Source: Atherix ibis
Taxonomy: Eukaryota > Arthropoda > Insecta > Diptera > Athericidae
Direction of reading: 5' to 3'
Assembly (NCBI GenBank): GCA_958298945.1
Contig: OY282608.1
Span: 75,316,806 to 75,380,805, forward strand
DNA length: 64,000 nucleotides
Shown here: positions 11,648 through 23,616 of the stretch, in pieces
Layout: each line of letters starts with the position of its first letter
Numbering within the stretch: position 1 is the first letter of the stretch
Notes under the pieces: model-generated
What the model saw: only the letters and a program-made list of their open reading frames with translations
What the model was told of the DNA's origin: nothing
Database searches by the model: none
Made by a program: the position numbers and the translations under genes

Positions 11648-12470
11648 TTGGTTTGTTGGTTTGTTGGCTTGTTGGTTTTTTAGTTTGTTGGTTTGTAGGT
11701 TTATTTGTTTGTTGGTTTGTTTGTTTGTTGGTGTGTACGTTTGTTGGTTTGTTGGTTTGTTGGTTTGTTGGTTTGTTGGTTTGTTGGTTTTTTGGTTTGT
11801 TGGTTTGTTGTTTTGTTGTTTTGTTGGTTTGTTGGCTTGTTGGCTTGTTGGTTTGTTGGTTTGTTGGTTTGTTGGTTTGTTGGTTTGTTGGCTTGTTGGT
11901 TTTTTAGTTTGTTGGTTTGTTCGTTTGTTGTTTTGTTAGTTTGTTGGTTTGTTCACTTGTGCGTTTTGTTGGCTTGTTAAATTGTTGGTGTGTTGGCTTG
12001 TTGGTTTGTTGGCTTGTTAAATTGTTGGTTTGTTGGTTTGTTGGTTTGTTGGTTTGTTGGTTTGTTAGTTTGTTGGTTTGTTGGCTTATTGGCTTGTTGG
12101 TTAGTTGGTTTGTTGGTTTGTTGGTTTGTTCGTTTGTTGGTTTGTTTGTTTGTTGGTTTGTTGGTTTTTTGGTTTGTTGGCTTGTTGGTTTGTTGGTTTG
12201 TTGGTTTATTGGTTTGTTGGTTTGTTGGTTTGCTGGTTTGTTCGTTTGTTGGTTTTTTGGTTTGTTGGTTTGTTGGTTTGTTGGTTTGTTGGTTTGTTGG
12301 TTTGTTGGTTTGTTTGTTTGTTTGTTTGTTTTTTGGTTTGTTGGTTTGTTGGTTTGTTGGATTGTTGGTTTGTTGGTTTGTTCGTTTGTTGGTTTTTTGG
12401 TTTGTTGGTTTGTTAGTTTGTTGGTTTGTTGGCTTGTTGGTTTGTTGGTTTCTTGGTTTGTTGGTTTGTT

Positions 12471-12705
12471 GGTTACTTGGAATGTTGTTTTGTTGGTTTG
12501 TTGGCTTGTTGGTTTACTGGTTTATTGGTTTGTTGGTTTTTGCTTTGTTGGTTTGTTTGTTTGTTGGTTTGGTCGTTTGTTGGCTTTTTGGTTTATTGGC
12601 TTGTTGGTTTGATAGTTTGTTGGCTTGTTGGTTTGTTCGTTTGTTATTTTGTTGGTTTGTTGGTTTGTTGGTTTGTTCGTTTGTTGGTGTTGGTTACTTG
12701 ATTTG
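12471..12705 (+). repeat. Module M1, copy 5 (short form)
   Basis: This copy is 235 bp, one base shorter than its duplicate at 15891-16126. A unit before GCTTTGTT lost a base here (GGTTTTTGCTTTG near 12536). GGAATGTT near 12479 is a private variant; the duplicate has GGTATGTT. M3 follows 86 bases after the start of the GGTGTT ending. Confidence 0.75.
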
Positions 12706-13355
12706 TTGGTTTGTTGGTTTGTTGGCTTGTTGGTTTGTTGGTTTGTTGGTTTGTTGGTTTGTTTGTTTCTTGGTTTGGTCGGTTGTTAGCTTGTTGGTTT
12801 TCTGGCTTGTTGGCTTGTTGGCTTGTTGGTTTGTTGGTATGTTTGTTTGTTGGTTTGTTGGTTTGTTGCTTTGTTGGTTTGTTGGTTTGTTGGTTTGTTA
12901 GATTGTTGGTTTGTTGGTTTGTTTGTTTGTTGGTTTGTTGGTTTGTTAGTTTGTTGGTTTGTTGGCTTGTTGGCTTGTTGTTTAGTTGGTTTGTTGGTTT
13001 ATTGGTTTGTTGGTTTGTTCGTTTGTTGGTTTGTTAGTTTGTTGGTTTGTTGGTTTGTTGGTTTTTTGGTTTGTTGGCTTGTTTGTTTGTTGGTTTGTTG
13101 GTTTGTTGGTTTATTGGTTTGTTGGTTTGTTGGTTTGTTGGTTTGCTGGTTTGTTCGTTTGTTGGTTTTTTGGTTTGTTGGTTTGTTGGTTTGTTGGTTT
13201 GTTGGTTTGTTTGTTTGTTTGTTTTTTGGTTTGTTGGTTTGTTGCTTTGTTGGTTTGTTGGTTTGTTCGTTTGTTGGTTTTTTGGTTTTTTGGTTTGTTG
13301 GTTTGTTGGTTTGTTGGCTTGTTGGTTTGTTGGTTTCTTGGTTTGTTGGTTTGTT

Positions 13356-13629
13356 GGTTACTTGGTTTGTTGGTTTGTTGGTTTGTTTGCTTGTTGGTTT
13401 AATGGTTTGTTGGTTTGTTGATTTGTTGCTTTGTTGGTTTGTTTGTTTGTTGGTTTGGTTGTTTGTTGGCTTGTTGGTTTATTGGCTTGTTGGTTTGATA
13501 GTTTGTTGGCTTGTTGGTTTGTTCGTTTGTTATTTTGTTAGTTTGTTGGTTTGTTGGTTTGTTCGTTTGTTGGTGTTTGTTACTTGGTTTGTTGGTTTGT
13601 TCGTTTGTTGGTGTTGGTTACTTGATTTG
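13356..13629 (+). repeat. Module M1, copy 6 (double ending)
   Basis: This copy is 274 bp with two successive endings. The first, at 13572, is imperfect (GGTGTTTGTTACTTGG); the second, at 13610, is the standard form. Its duplicate at 16761-17034 also has two endings 38 bases apart, so the doubling predates the 3.4-kb duplication. GGTTTAATGG replaces GGTTTACTGG. Confidence 0.75.
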
Positions 13630-15890
13630 TTGGTTTGTTGGTTTGTTGGCTTGTTGGATTGTTGGTTTGTTGGTTTGTAGGTTTAATTGTTTGTTGGTTT
13701 GTTTGTTTGTTGGTGTGTACGTTTGTTGGTTTGTTGGTTACTTGGTTTGTTCGTTTGTTCGTTTGTTGGTTTGTTGGCTTATTGGTTTGTTCGTTTGTTT
13801 GGTTGTTGGTTTGTTGGTTTGTTGGTTTGTTGGTTTGTTGGTTTGTTGGTTTGTTGGTTTGTTGGTTTGTTGGTTTGTTGGTTTGTTGGTTTGTTGGTTT
13901 GTTGGTTTGTTGGTTGGTTGGTTTGTTGGTTTGTTGGTTTGTTGGTTTGTTGGTTTGTTGGTTTGTTGGTTTGTTGGTTTGTTGGTTTGTTCATTTGTTG
14001 GTTTGTTGGTTTGTTGGTTTATTGGTTTGGTTGGTTTGTTGGTTTGTTGGTTTGTTGGTTTGTTGCTTTGTTGGTTTGTTGGTATGTTGGTTTGTTTGTT
14101 TGTTGGTTTGTTTGTTTGTTGGTTTGTTGGCTTGTTGGTTTGTTGGTTTGTTGGTTTGTTGGTTTGTTGGTTTGTTGGTTTGTTGGTTTGTTGGTTTGTT
14201 GGTTTGTTGGTTTGTTGGTTTGTTGGTTTTTTGGTTTGTTGGTTTATTGGTTTGTTGGTTTGTTGGTTTGTTGGCTTGTTGGCTTCTTGGTTTGTTGGTT
14301 TGTTGGTTTGTTGGTTTCTTGGTTTGTTGGTTTGTTGGTTTGTTGGTTTGTTTGTTTGTTGCTTTGTTTGTTTGTTGGTTTGTTGGCTTGTTGGCTTGTT
14401 GGTTTGTTGGTTTGTTGGTTCGTTGGTTTGTTGGTTTGGTGGTTTGTTGGTTTGTTGATTTGTTGGTTTGTTGGTTTGTTGGTTTGTTGTTTTGTTGGTT
14501 TGTTGGTTTGTTGGTTTGTTGGTTTGTTGGTTTGTTGGTTTTTTGGTTTGTTGGTTTGTTGGTTTGTTGGTTTGTTGGTTTGTTGGCTTGTTGGATTCTT
14601 GGTTTGTTGGTTTGTTGGTTTGTTGGTTTGTTGGTTTGTTGGTTTGTTAGTTTGTTCGTTTGTTGTTTTGTTGTTTTGTTGGTTTGTTCGCTTGTGAGTT
14701 TGTTGGCTTGTTGGTTTGTTGGCTTGTTGGCTTGTTGGTTTGTTGGTTTGTTGGTTTGTGGGTTTGTTGGTTTGTGGGTTTGTTGGTTTGTTGGTTTGTT
14801 GGTTTGTTCGTTTGTTGGTTTTTTGGTTTGTTGGTTTGTTGGATTGTTGGTTTGTTGGTTTGTTGGTTTGTTGGTTTGTTGGTTTGTTGGTTTGTTGGTT
14901 TGTTGGCTTGTTGGCTTAATGGTTTGTTGGTTTATTGGTTTGTTGGTTTGTTTGTTTGTTTGTTTTTTGGTTTGTTTGTTTGTTGGTTTGTTGGTTTATT
15001 GGTTTGTTCGTTTGTTGGTTTTTTGCTTTGTTGGTTTGTTGGCTTGTTGGTTTGTTGGTTTGTTGGTTTGTAGGTTTCTTGGTTTGTTGGTTTGTTGGTT
15101 TGTTGGCTTGTTGGATTGTTGGTTTGTTGGTTTGTTGGTTTGTTCGTTTGTTGGTTTGTTGGTTTGTTCGTTTGTTGGTTTGTTGGTTTGTTGGTTTTTT
15201 GGTTTGTTGGTTTGTTGGCTTGTTGGTTTGTTGGTTTGTTGTTGATGGTTTGTTGGTTTGTTGGTTTGTTCGTTTGTTGGCTTGTTGGTTTGTTGGCTTG
15301 TTGGTTTGTTGGCTTGTTGGCTTGTTGGTTTGTTGGTTTGTTGGTTTGTTGGTTTGTTGGTTTGTTGGTTTGTTGGCTTGTTGGTTTGTTGGTTTGTTGG
15401 TTTGTTCGTTTGTTGGTTTGTTGGTCACTTGGTTTGTTGGTTTGTTGGCTTGTTGGTTTGTTAGCTTGTTGGTTTGTTGGCTTGTTGGCTTGTTGGTTTA
15501 TTGGCTTGTTGGTTAGTTTGTTTGTTGGTTTGTTTGTTTGTTCGTTTGTTGGTTTGTTTGTTTGTTGGTTTGTTGGTTTTTTGGTTTGTTGGCTTGTTGG
15601 TTTGTTGGTTTGTTGGTTTGTTGGTTTATTGGTTTGTTGGTTTGTTGGTTTGCTGGTTTGTTCGTTTGTTGGTTTTTTGGTTTGTTGGTTTGTTGGTTTG
15701 TTGGTTTGTTGGTTTGTTGGTTTGTTGGTTTGTTTGTTTGTTTGTTTGTTTTTTGGTTTGTTGGTTTGTTGGTTTGTTGGATTGTTGGTTTGTTGGTTTG
15801 TTCGTTTGTTGGTTTTTTGGTTTGTTGGTTTGTTGATTTGTTGGTTTGTTGGCTTGTTGGTTTGTTGGTTTCTTGGTTTGTTGGTTTGTT

Positions 15891-16126
15891 GGTTACTTGG
15901 TATGTTGTTTTGTTGGTTTGTTGGCTTGTTGGTTTACTGGTTTGTTGGTTTGTTGGTTTGTTGCTTTGTTGGTTTGTTTGTTTGTTGGTTTGGTCGTTTG
16001 TTGGCTTTTTGGTTTATTGGCTTGTTGGTTTGATAGTTTGTTGGCTTGTTGGTTTGTTCGTTTGTTATTTTGTTGGTTTGTTGGTTTGTTGGTTTGTTCG
16101 TTTGTTGGTGTTGGTTACTTGATTTG
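15891..16126 (+). repeat. Module M1, copy 7 (short form)
   Basis: This 236-bp copy is the intact duplicate of copy 5. It has GGTATGTT near 15899 and GGCTTTTTGG in place of GGCTTGTTGG near 16004, both shared with copy 5 apart from the first base change. M3 follows at 16193, 86 bases after the ending starts. Confidence 0.75.
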
Positions 16127-16760
16127 TTGGTTTGTTGGTTTGTTGGCTTGTTGGTTTGTTGGTTTGTTGGTTTGTTGGTTTGTTTGTTTCTTGGTTTGGT
16201 CGGTTGTTAGGTTGTTGGTTTTCTGGCTTGTTGGCTTGTTGGCTTGTTGGTTTGTTGGTATGTTTGTTTGTTGGTTTGTTGGTTTGTTGCTTTGTTGGTT
16301 TGTTGGTTTGTTGGTTTGTTGGTTTGTTAGTTTGTTGGTTTGTTGGTTTGTTTGTTTGTTGGTTTGTTGGTTTGTTAGTTTGTTGGTTTGTTGGCTTGTT
16401 GGCTTGTTGTTTAGTTGGTTTGTTGGTTTATTGGTTAGTTGGTTTGTTCGTTTGTTGGTTTGTTAGTTTGTTGGTTTGTTGGTTTTTTGGTTTGTTGGCT
16501 TGTTTGTTTGTTGGTTTGTTCGTTTGTTGGTTTATTGGTTTGTTGGTTTGTTGGTTTGCTGGTTTGTTGGTTTGTTGGTTTTTTGGTTTGTTGGTTTGTT
16601 GGTTTGTTGGTTTGTCTGTTTGTTTGTTTTTTGGTTTGTTGGTTTGTTGCTTTGTTGGTTTGTTGGTTTGTTCGTTTGTTGGTTTTTTGGTTTTTTGGTT
16701 TGTTGGTTTGTTGGTTTGTTGGCTTGTTGGTTTGTTGGTTTCTTGGTTTGTTGGTTTGTT

Positions 16761-17034
16761 GGTTACTTGGTTTGTTGGTTTGTTGGTTTGTTTGCTTGTT
16801 GGTTTAATGGTTTGTTGGTTTGTTGGTTTGTTGCTTTGTTGGTTTGTTTGTTTGTTGGTTTGGTTGTTTGTTGGCTTGTTGGTTTATTGGCTTGTTGGTT
16901 TGATAGTTTGTTGGCTTGTTGGTTTGTTCGTTTGTTATTTTGTTAGTTTGTTGGTTTGTTGGTTTGTTCGTTTGTTGGTGTTGGTTACTTGGTTTGTTGG
17001 TTTGTTCGTTTGTTGGTGTTGGTTACTTGATTTG
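16761..17034 (+). repeat. Module M1, copy 8 (double ending)
   Basis: This 274-bp duplicate of copy 6 has endings at 16977 (followed by CTTGGTTTG) and 17015 (CTTGATTTG). The first ending here is GGTGTTGGTTACTTGG, closer to the standard than in copy 6. This suggests that the T at the equivalent position of copy 6 is a later change. Confidence 0.75.
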
Positions 17035-17228
17035 TTGGTTTGTTGGTTTGTTGGCTTGTTGGATTGTTGGTTTGTTGGTTTGTAGGTTTATTTGTTTGTT
17101 GGTTTGTTTGTTTGTTGGTGTGTACGTTTGTTGGTTTGTTGGTTACTTGGTTTGTGGGTTTGTTCGTTTGTTCGTTTGTTCGTTTGTTGGTTTGTTGGCT
17201 TATTGGTTTGTTCGTTTGTTTGGTTGTT

Positions 17229-17460
17229 GGTTTGTTGGTTTGTTGGTTTGTTGGTTTGTTGGTTTGTTGGTTTGTTGGTTTGTTGGTTTGTTGGTTTGTT
17301 GGTTTGTTGGTTTGTTGGTTTGTTGGTTTGTTGGTTTGTTGGTTTGTTGGTTTGTTGGTTTGTTGGTTTGTTGGTTTGTTGGTTTGTTGGTTTGTTGGTT
17401 TGTTGGTTTGTTGGTTTGTTGGTTTGTTGGTTTGTTGGTTTGTTGGTTTGTTGGTTTGTT
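17229..17460 (+). repeat. Longest seen run of perfect octamers
   Basis: Twenty-nine consecutive exact GGTTTGTT units (232 bp) lie here, bounded by GGTTGTT on the left and CATTTGTT on the right. The equivalent run in the other 3.4-kb copy (13808-13991) has 23 units with one variant, GGTTGGTT, at 13912. The six-unit difference is a direct sign of octamer gain or loss since duplication. Confidence 0.85.
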
Positions 17461-18930
17461 CATTTGTTGGTTTGTTGGTTTGTTGGTTTATTGGTTTGGT
17501 TGGTTTGTTGGTTTGTTGGTTTGTTGGTTTGTTGGTTTGTTGGTTTGTTGGTATGTTGGTTTGTTTGTTTGTTGGTTTGTTTGTTTGTTGGTTTGTTGGC
17601 TTGTTGGCTTGTTGGTTTGTTGGTTTGTTGGTTTGTTGGTTTGTTGGTTTGTTGGTTTGTTGGTTTGTTGGTTTGTTGGTTTGTTGGTTTTTTGGTTTGT
17701 TGGTTTATTGGTTTGTTGGTTTGTTGGTTTGTTGGCTTCTTGGCTTCTTGGTTTGTTTGTTTGTTGGTTTGTTGGTTTCTTGGTTTGTTGGTTTGTTGGT
17801 TTGTTTGTTTGTTGCTTTGTTTGTTTGTTGGTTTGTTGGCTTGTTGGCTTGTTGGTTTGTTGGTTTGTTGGTTCGTTGGTTTGTTGGTTTGTTGGTTTGT
17901 TGATTTGTTGGTTTGTTGGTTTGTTGGTTTGTTGTTTTGTTGGTTTGTTGGTTTGTTGGTTTGTTGGTTTGTTGGTTTGTTGGTTTTTTGGTTTGTTGGT
18001 TTGTTGGTTTGTTGGTTTGTTGGTTTGTTGGCTTGTTGGATTCTTGGTTTGTTGGTTTGTTGGTTTGTTGGTTTGTTGGTTTGTTAGTTTGTTCGTTTGT
18101 TGTTTTGTTGTTTTGTTGGTTTGTTCGCTTGTGAGTTTGTTGGCTTGTTGGTTTGTTGGCTTGTTGGCTTGTTGGTTTGTTGGTTTGTTGGTTTGTGGGT
18201 TTGTTGGTTTGTGGGTTTGTTGGTTTGTTGGTTTGTTGGTTTGTTCGTTTGTTGGTTTTTTGGTTTGTTGGTTTGTTGGTTTGTTGGATTGTTGGATTGT
18301 TGGTTTGTTGGTTTGTTGGTTTGTTGGTTTGTTGGTTTGTTGGTTTGTTGGCTTGTTGGCTTGATGGTTTGTTGGTTTGTTGGTTTGTTGGTTTGTTTGT
18401 TTGTTTGTTTTTTGGTTTGTTTGTTTGTTGGTTTGTTGGTTTATTGGTTTGTTCGTTTGTTGGTTTTTTGCTTTGTTGGTTTGTTGGCTTGTTGGTTTGT
18501 TGGTTTGTTGGTTTGTCGGTTTGTAGGTTTCTTGGTTTGTTGGTTTGTTGGTTTGTTGGCTTGTTGGATTGTTGGTTTGTTGGTTTGTTGGTTTGTTCGT
18601 TTGTTGGTTTGTTGGTTTGTTCGTTTGTTGGTTTGTTGGTTTGTTGGTTTTTTGGTTTGTTGGTTTGTTGGCTTGTTGGTTTGTTGGTTTGTTGGTTTGT
18701 TGGTTTGATGGTTTGTTGGTTTGTTGGTTTGTTCGTTTGTTGGTTTTTTGGTTTTTTGGTTTGTTGGTTTGTTGGTTTGTTGGCTTGTTGGTTTGTTGGC
18801 TTGTTGGTTTGTTGGCTTGTTGGCTTGTTGGTTTGTTGGTTTGTTGGTTTGTTGGTTTGTTGGTTTGTTGGTTTGTTGGCTTGTTGGTTTATTGGTTTGT
18901 TTGTTTGTTCGTTTGTTGGTTTGTTGGTCA

Positions 18931-21446
18931 CTTGATTTGTTGGTTTGTTTGTTTGTTTTTTTAATGGTTTGTTGGTTTGTTGGTTTGTTGGTTTGTTGGT
19001 TTGTTGGTTTGTTGGTTTGTTGGTTTGTTGGTTTGTTCGTTTGTTGGTTTGTTGGTTTGTTGGTTTGTTGGTTTGTTTGTTTTTTGGTTTGTTGGTTTGT
19101 TGGTTTGTTGGTTTGTTGGTTTGTTCGTTTGTTGGTTTGTTGCTTTATTGGTTTGTTGGTTTGTTGGTTTTTTTGGCTTGTTGGTTTGTTGGTTTGTTGG
19201 TTTGTTGGTTTGTAGGTTTCTTTGTTTGTCGGTTTGTTGGTTTGCTGGCTTGTTGGTTTATTGGTTTGTTGGTTTGTTGGTTTGTTGGTTTGTTTGTTTG
19301 TTGGTTTGTTTGTTTGTTGGTTTGTTGGCTTGTTGGTTTGTTGGTTTATTGGTTTGTTGGTTTGTTGGTTACTTGGTTTGTTGGTTTGTTGGTTTGTTGG
19401 CTTGTTGGTTTATTGGTTTGTTGGTTTGTTGGTTTGTTGGTTTGTTGGTTTGTTTGTTTGCTGGTTTGGTCGTTTGTTGGCTTGTTGGTTTATTGGCTTG
19501 TTGGTTTGATGGTTTGTTGGTTTGTTTGTTTGTTAGTTTGTGTGTTTGTTGGCTTGTTAGTTTGTTGGCTTGTTGGCTTGTTGGTTTGTTGGTTTGTTGG
19601 TTTGTTGGTTAGTTGGTTTGTTGGTTTGTTGGTTTGTTGGTTTATTGGTTTGTTGATTTTTTGGTTTGTTGGTCTGTTGGTTTGTTGGTTTGTTGGTTTG
19701 TTGGTTTGTTGGTTTGTTGGTTTGTTGGTTTGTTGGTTTGTTGGTTTGTTGGTTTGTTGGTTTGTTGGTTTGTTGGTTTGTTGGTTTGTTTGTTTGTTGG
19801 TCTGTTGGCTTGTTGGTTTTTTGGCTTGTTGGTTTGTTGGTTTGTTGGTTTGTTGGTTTGTTGGTTTGTTGGTTTGTTTCTTTGTTGGTTTGTTCGGTTG
19901 TTGGGTTGTTGGTTTTTTGGCTTGTTGGCTTGTTGTTTTGTTGGTATGTTTGTTTGTTGGTTTGTTGGTTTGTTGGTTTGTTGGTTTGTTGGTTTGTTCT
20001 TTTGTTGGTTTTTTGGTTTTTTGGTTTGTTGGTTTGTTGGTTTGTTGGCTTGTTGGTTTGTTGGCTTGTTGGTTTGTTTGTTTGTTGGTTTGTTAGTTTG
20101 TTCGTTTGTTGTTTTGTTGGTTTGTTGGTTTGTTCGCTTGTGAGTTTGTTGGCTTGTTGGTTTGTTGGCTTGTTGGCTTGTTGGTTTGTTGGTTTGTTGG
20201 TTTGTGGGTTTGTTGGTTTGTGGGTTTGTTGGTTTGTTGGTTTGTTGGTTTGTTCGTTTGTTGGTTTTTTGGTTTGTTGGTTTGTTGGTTTGTTGGTTTG
20301 GTGGTTTGTTGGCTTGTTGGTTTGTTGGCTTGTTGGCTTTTTGGTTTGTTGGTTTGTTGGTTTGTTGGTTTGTTGGTTTGTTGGCTTGTTGGCTTGATGG
20401 TTTGTTGGTTTGTTGGTTTGTTGGTTTGTTTGTTTGTTTGTTTTTTGGTTTGTTGGTTTGTTGGTTTGTTGGTTTATTGGTTTGTTCGTTTGTTGGTTTT
20501 TTGCTTTGTTGGTTTGTTGGTTTGTTGGTTTGTTGGTTTGTTGGTTTGTAGGTTTCTTGGTTTGTTGGTTTGTTGGTTTGTTGGCTTGTTGGATTGTTGG
20601 TTTGTTGGTTTGTTGGTTTGTTCGTTTGTTGGTTTGTTGCTTTGTTCGTTTGTTGGTTTGTTGGTTTTTTTGGTTTTTTGGTTTGTTGGTTTGTTGGCTT
20701 GTTGGTTTGTTGATTTGTTGGTTTGTTGGTTTGATGGTTTGTTAGTTTGTTGGTTTGTTCGTTTGTTGGTTTTTTGGTTTTTTGGTTTGTTGGTTTGTTG
20801 GTTTGTTGGCTTGTTGGTTTGTTGGCTTGTTGGTTTGTTGGCTTGTTGGCTTGTTGGTTTGTTGGTTTGTTGGTTTGTTGGTTTGTTGGTTTGTTGGTTT
20901 GTTGCTTTGTTGGCTTGTTGGTTTGTTGGTTTGTTCGTTTGTTGGTTTGTTGGTCACTTGATTTGTTGGTTTGTTTGTTTGTTCTTTTGTTGGTTTGTTG
21001 GTTTGTTGGTTTGTTGGTTTGTTGGTTTGTTGTTTTGTTGGTTTGTCGGTTTGTTTGTTTGTTGGTTTGTTGATTTGTTGGTTTGTTCGTTTGTTGGTTT
21101 GTTGGTTTGTTGGTTTGTTGGTTTTTTTGGCTTGTTGGTTTGTTGGTTTGTTGGTTTGTTGGTTTGTAGGTTTCTTGGTTTGTTGGTTTGTTGGTTTGTT
21201 GGCTTGTTGGTTTATTGGTTTGTTGGTTTGTTGGTTTGTTGGTTTGTTGGTTTGTTGGTTTGTTTGTTTGTTGGTTTGTTGGTTTGTTGGCTTGTTGGCT
21301 TGTTGGTTTGTTGGTTTGTTGGTTTGTTGGTTTGTTGGTTTGTTGGCTTGTTGGTTTGTTGGTTTGTTCGTTTGTTGGTTTGTTGGTCACTTGATTTGTT
21401 GGTTTGTTTGTTTGTTCTTTTGTTGGTTTGTTGGTTTGTTGGTTTG
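18931..21446 (+). repeat. Array segment with second variant family
   Basis: This segment contains no M1 ending. It carries units of the form GGTTTTTTTGGCTTG (near 19165 and 21120), GTAGGTTTCTTGG, and GGTTTGCTGGTTTGGTCG. It also has the GTTCGCTTGTGAG form of M2 near 20130 and GGTCACTTGATTTG near 20951 and 21386, the latter followed by TTCTTTTGTTGG. The M2 surroundings resemble 14.65-15.25 and 18.08-18.7 kb, which links it to the 3.4-kb block. Confidence 0.65.
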
Positions 21447-23338
21447 TTGGTTTGTTGTTTTGTTGGTTTGTCGGTTTGTTGGTTTGTTGGTTTGTTGATT
21501 TGTTGGTTTGTTCGTTTGTTGGTTTGTTGGTTTGTTGGTTTGTTTGTTTTTTGGTTTGTTGGGTTGTTGGTTTGTTGGTTTGTTGGTTTGTTCGTTTGTT
21601 GGTTTGTTGCTTTGTTGGTTTGTTGGTTTGTTGGTTTTTTTGGCTTGTTGGTTTGTTGGTTTGTTGGTTTGTTGGTTTGTAGGTTTCTTGGTTTGTCGGT
21701 TTGTTGGTTTGCTGGCTTGTTGGTTTATTGGTTTGTTGGTTTGTTGGTTTGTTGGTTTGTTGGTTTGTTGGTTTGTTTGTTTGTTGGTTTGTTGGCTTGT
21801 TGGTTTGTTGGTTTATTGGTTTGTTGGTTTGTTGGTTACTTGGTTTGTTGGTTTGTTGGTTTGTTGGTTTGTTGGCTTGTTGGTTTATTGGTTTGTTGGT
21901 TTGTTGGTTTGTTGGTTTGTTGGTTTGTTTGTTTGCTGGTTTGGTCGTTTGTTGGCTTGTTGGTTTATTGGCTTGTTGGTTTGATGGTTTGTTGGTTTGT
22001 TTGTTTGTTAGTTTGTGTGTTTGTTGGCTTGTTGGTTTGTTGGCTTGTTGGCTTGTTGGTTTGTAGGTTTGTTGGTTTGTTGGTTAGTTGGTTTGTTGGT
22101 TTGTTGGTTTGTTGGTTTATTGGTTTGTTGATTTTTTGGTTTGTTGGTATGTTGGTTTGTTGGTTTGTTGGTTTGTTGGTTTGTTGGTTTGTTGGTTTGT
22201 AGGTTTGTTGGTTTGTTGGCTTGTTGGATTGTTGGTTTGTTGGTTTGTTGGTTTGTTCGTTTGTTGGTTTGTTGCTTTGTTCGTTTGTTGGTTTGTTGGT
22301 TTGTTGGTTAGTTGGTTTGTTGGTTTGTTGGTTTGTTGGTTTATTGGTTTGTTGATATTTTGGTTTGTTGGTCTGTTGGTTTGTTGGTTTGTTGGTTTGT
22401 TGGTTTGTTGGTTTGTTGGTTCGTTGGTTTGTTGGTTTGTTGGTTTGTTGGTTTGTTGGTTTGTTGGTTTGTTGGTTTGTTTGTTTGTTGGTCTGTTGGC
22501 TTGTTGGTTTTTTGGCTTGTTGGTTTGTTGGTTTGTTGGTTTGTTGGTTTGTTGGTTTGTTTCTTTGTTGGTTTGTTCGGTTGTTGGGTTATTGGTTTTT
22601 TGGCTTGTTGGCTTGTTGGTTTGTTGGTATGTTTGTTTGTTGGTTTGTTGGTTTGTTGGTTTGTTGGTTTGTTCTTTTGTTGGTTTTTTGGTTTTTTGGT
22701 TTGTTGGTTTGTTGGTTTGTTGGCTTGTTGGTTTGTTGGCTTGTTGGTTTGTTTGTTTGTTGGTTTGTTAGTTTGTTCGTTTGTTGTTTTGTTGGTTTGT
22801 TGGTTTGTTCGCTTGTGAGTTTGTTGGCTTGTTGGTTTGTTGGCTTGTTGGCTTGTTGGTTTGTTGGTTTGTTGGTTTGTGGGTTTGTTGGTTTGTGGGT
22901 TTGTTGGTTTGTTGGTTTGTTGGTTTGTTCGTTTGTTGGTTTTTTGGTTTGTTGGTTTGTTGGTTTGTTGGTTTGTTGGTTTGTTGGCTTGTTGGTTTGT
23001 TGGCTTGTTGGCTTTTTGGTTTGTTGGTTTGTTGGTTTGTTGGTTTGTTGGTTTGTTGGCTTGTTGGCTTGATGGTTTGTTGGTTTGTTGGTTTGTTGGT
23101 TTGTTTGTTTGTTTGTTTTTTGGTTTGTTGGTTTGTTGGTTTATTGGTTTGTTCGTTTGTTGGTTTTTTGCTTTGTTGGTTTGTTGGCTTGTTGGTTTGT
23201 TGGTTTGTTGGTTTGTTGGTTTGTAGGTTTCTTGGTTTGTTGGTTTGTTGGCTTGTTGGATTGTTGGTTTGTTGGTTTGTTGGTTTGTTCGTTTGTTGGT
23301 TTGTTGCTTTGTTCGTTTGTTGGTTTGTTGGTTTGTTG
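21447..23338 (+). repeat. 2.17-kb-spaced duplication, copy A
   Basis: This copy aligns with 23,617-25,508 at a constant offset of 2170 with very few differences. Examples are GGTATGTT near 22146 against GGTCTGTT in copy B, GGCTTGTT near 22606 against GGCTTATT, and GGTTTGTAGG near 23219 against GGGTTGTAGG. The near identity and the absence of indels make this one of the youngest duplications in the window. Confidence 0.85.
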
Positions 23339-23616
23339 CTTTGTTGGTTTGTTGGTTTGTTGGTTTTTTTGGCTTGTTGGTTTGTTGGTTTGTTGGTTTG
23401 TTGGTTTGTAGGTTTCTTGGTTTGTCGGTTTGTTGGTTTGCTGGCTTGTTGGTTTATTGGTTTGTTGGTTTGTTGGTTTGTTGGTTTGTTGGTTTGTTGG
23501 TTTGTTTGTTTGTTGGTTTGTTGGCTTGTTGGTTTGTTGGTTTATTGGTTTGTTGGTTTGTTGGTTACTTGGTTTGTTGGTTTGTTGGTTTGTTGGTTTG
23601 TTGGCTTGTTGGTTTA

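Larger units (their letters stand above)
12120..15430 (+). repeat. 3.4-kb segmental duplication, copy 1
   Basis: The block aligns with 15,530-18,930 by shared rare variants. The M1 endings at 12686 and 13610 recur at 16107 and 17015. The irregular GGTTTGGTTGG near 14025 recurs near 17495, and the GTTCGCTTGTGAG form of M2 near 14688 recurs near 18122. Offsets move through 3412, 3420, 3421, 3405, 3469, 3437 and 3445. All steps are multiples of 8 except one single-base loss near 12538, where this copy has GGTTTTTGCTTTG. Outer boundaries are approximate. Confidence 0.8.
15530..18930 (+). repeat. 3.4-kb segmental duplication, copy 2
   Basis: This is the partner of 12,120-15,430. Relative to copy 1 it has two extra CGTTTGTT/GGTTTGTT units near 17,150-17,190. 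It has six more octamers in the uniform run ending at 17460 and four fewer octamers net before the M2 at 18122. The copies diverge near 15,240 and 18,700 but share the later GGTCACTTG element (15424 and 18927). Confidence 0.8.

Noticed and set aside
13572..13629. GGTTACTTG-containing elements as attachment or integration sites
   Set aside because: There is no integrase, no mobile-element body and no terminal inverted repeats. The elements are variant octamers carried along by duplication.
19642..21390. Open frame of 582 codons on the minus strand, a polar NKPTNQQT repeat resembling Asn/Gln-rich low-complexity proteins
   Set aside because: It is the direct translation of AACAAACC repeats. Similar minus frames occur wherever plus-strand variants avoid creating stops. 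There is no start context or flanking gene structure.
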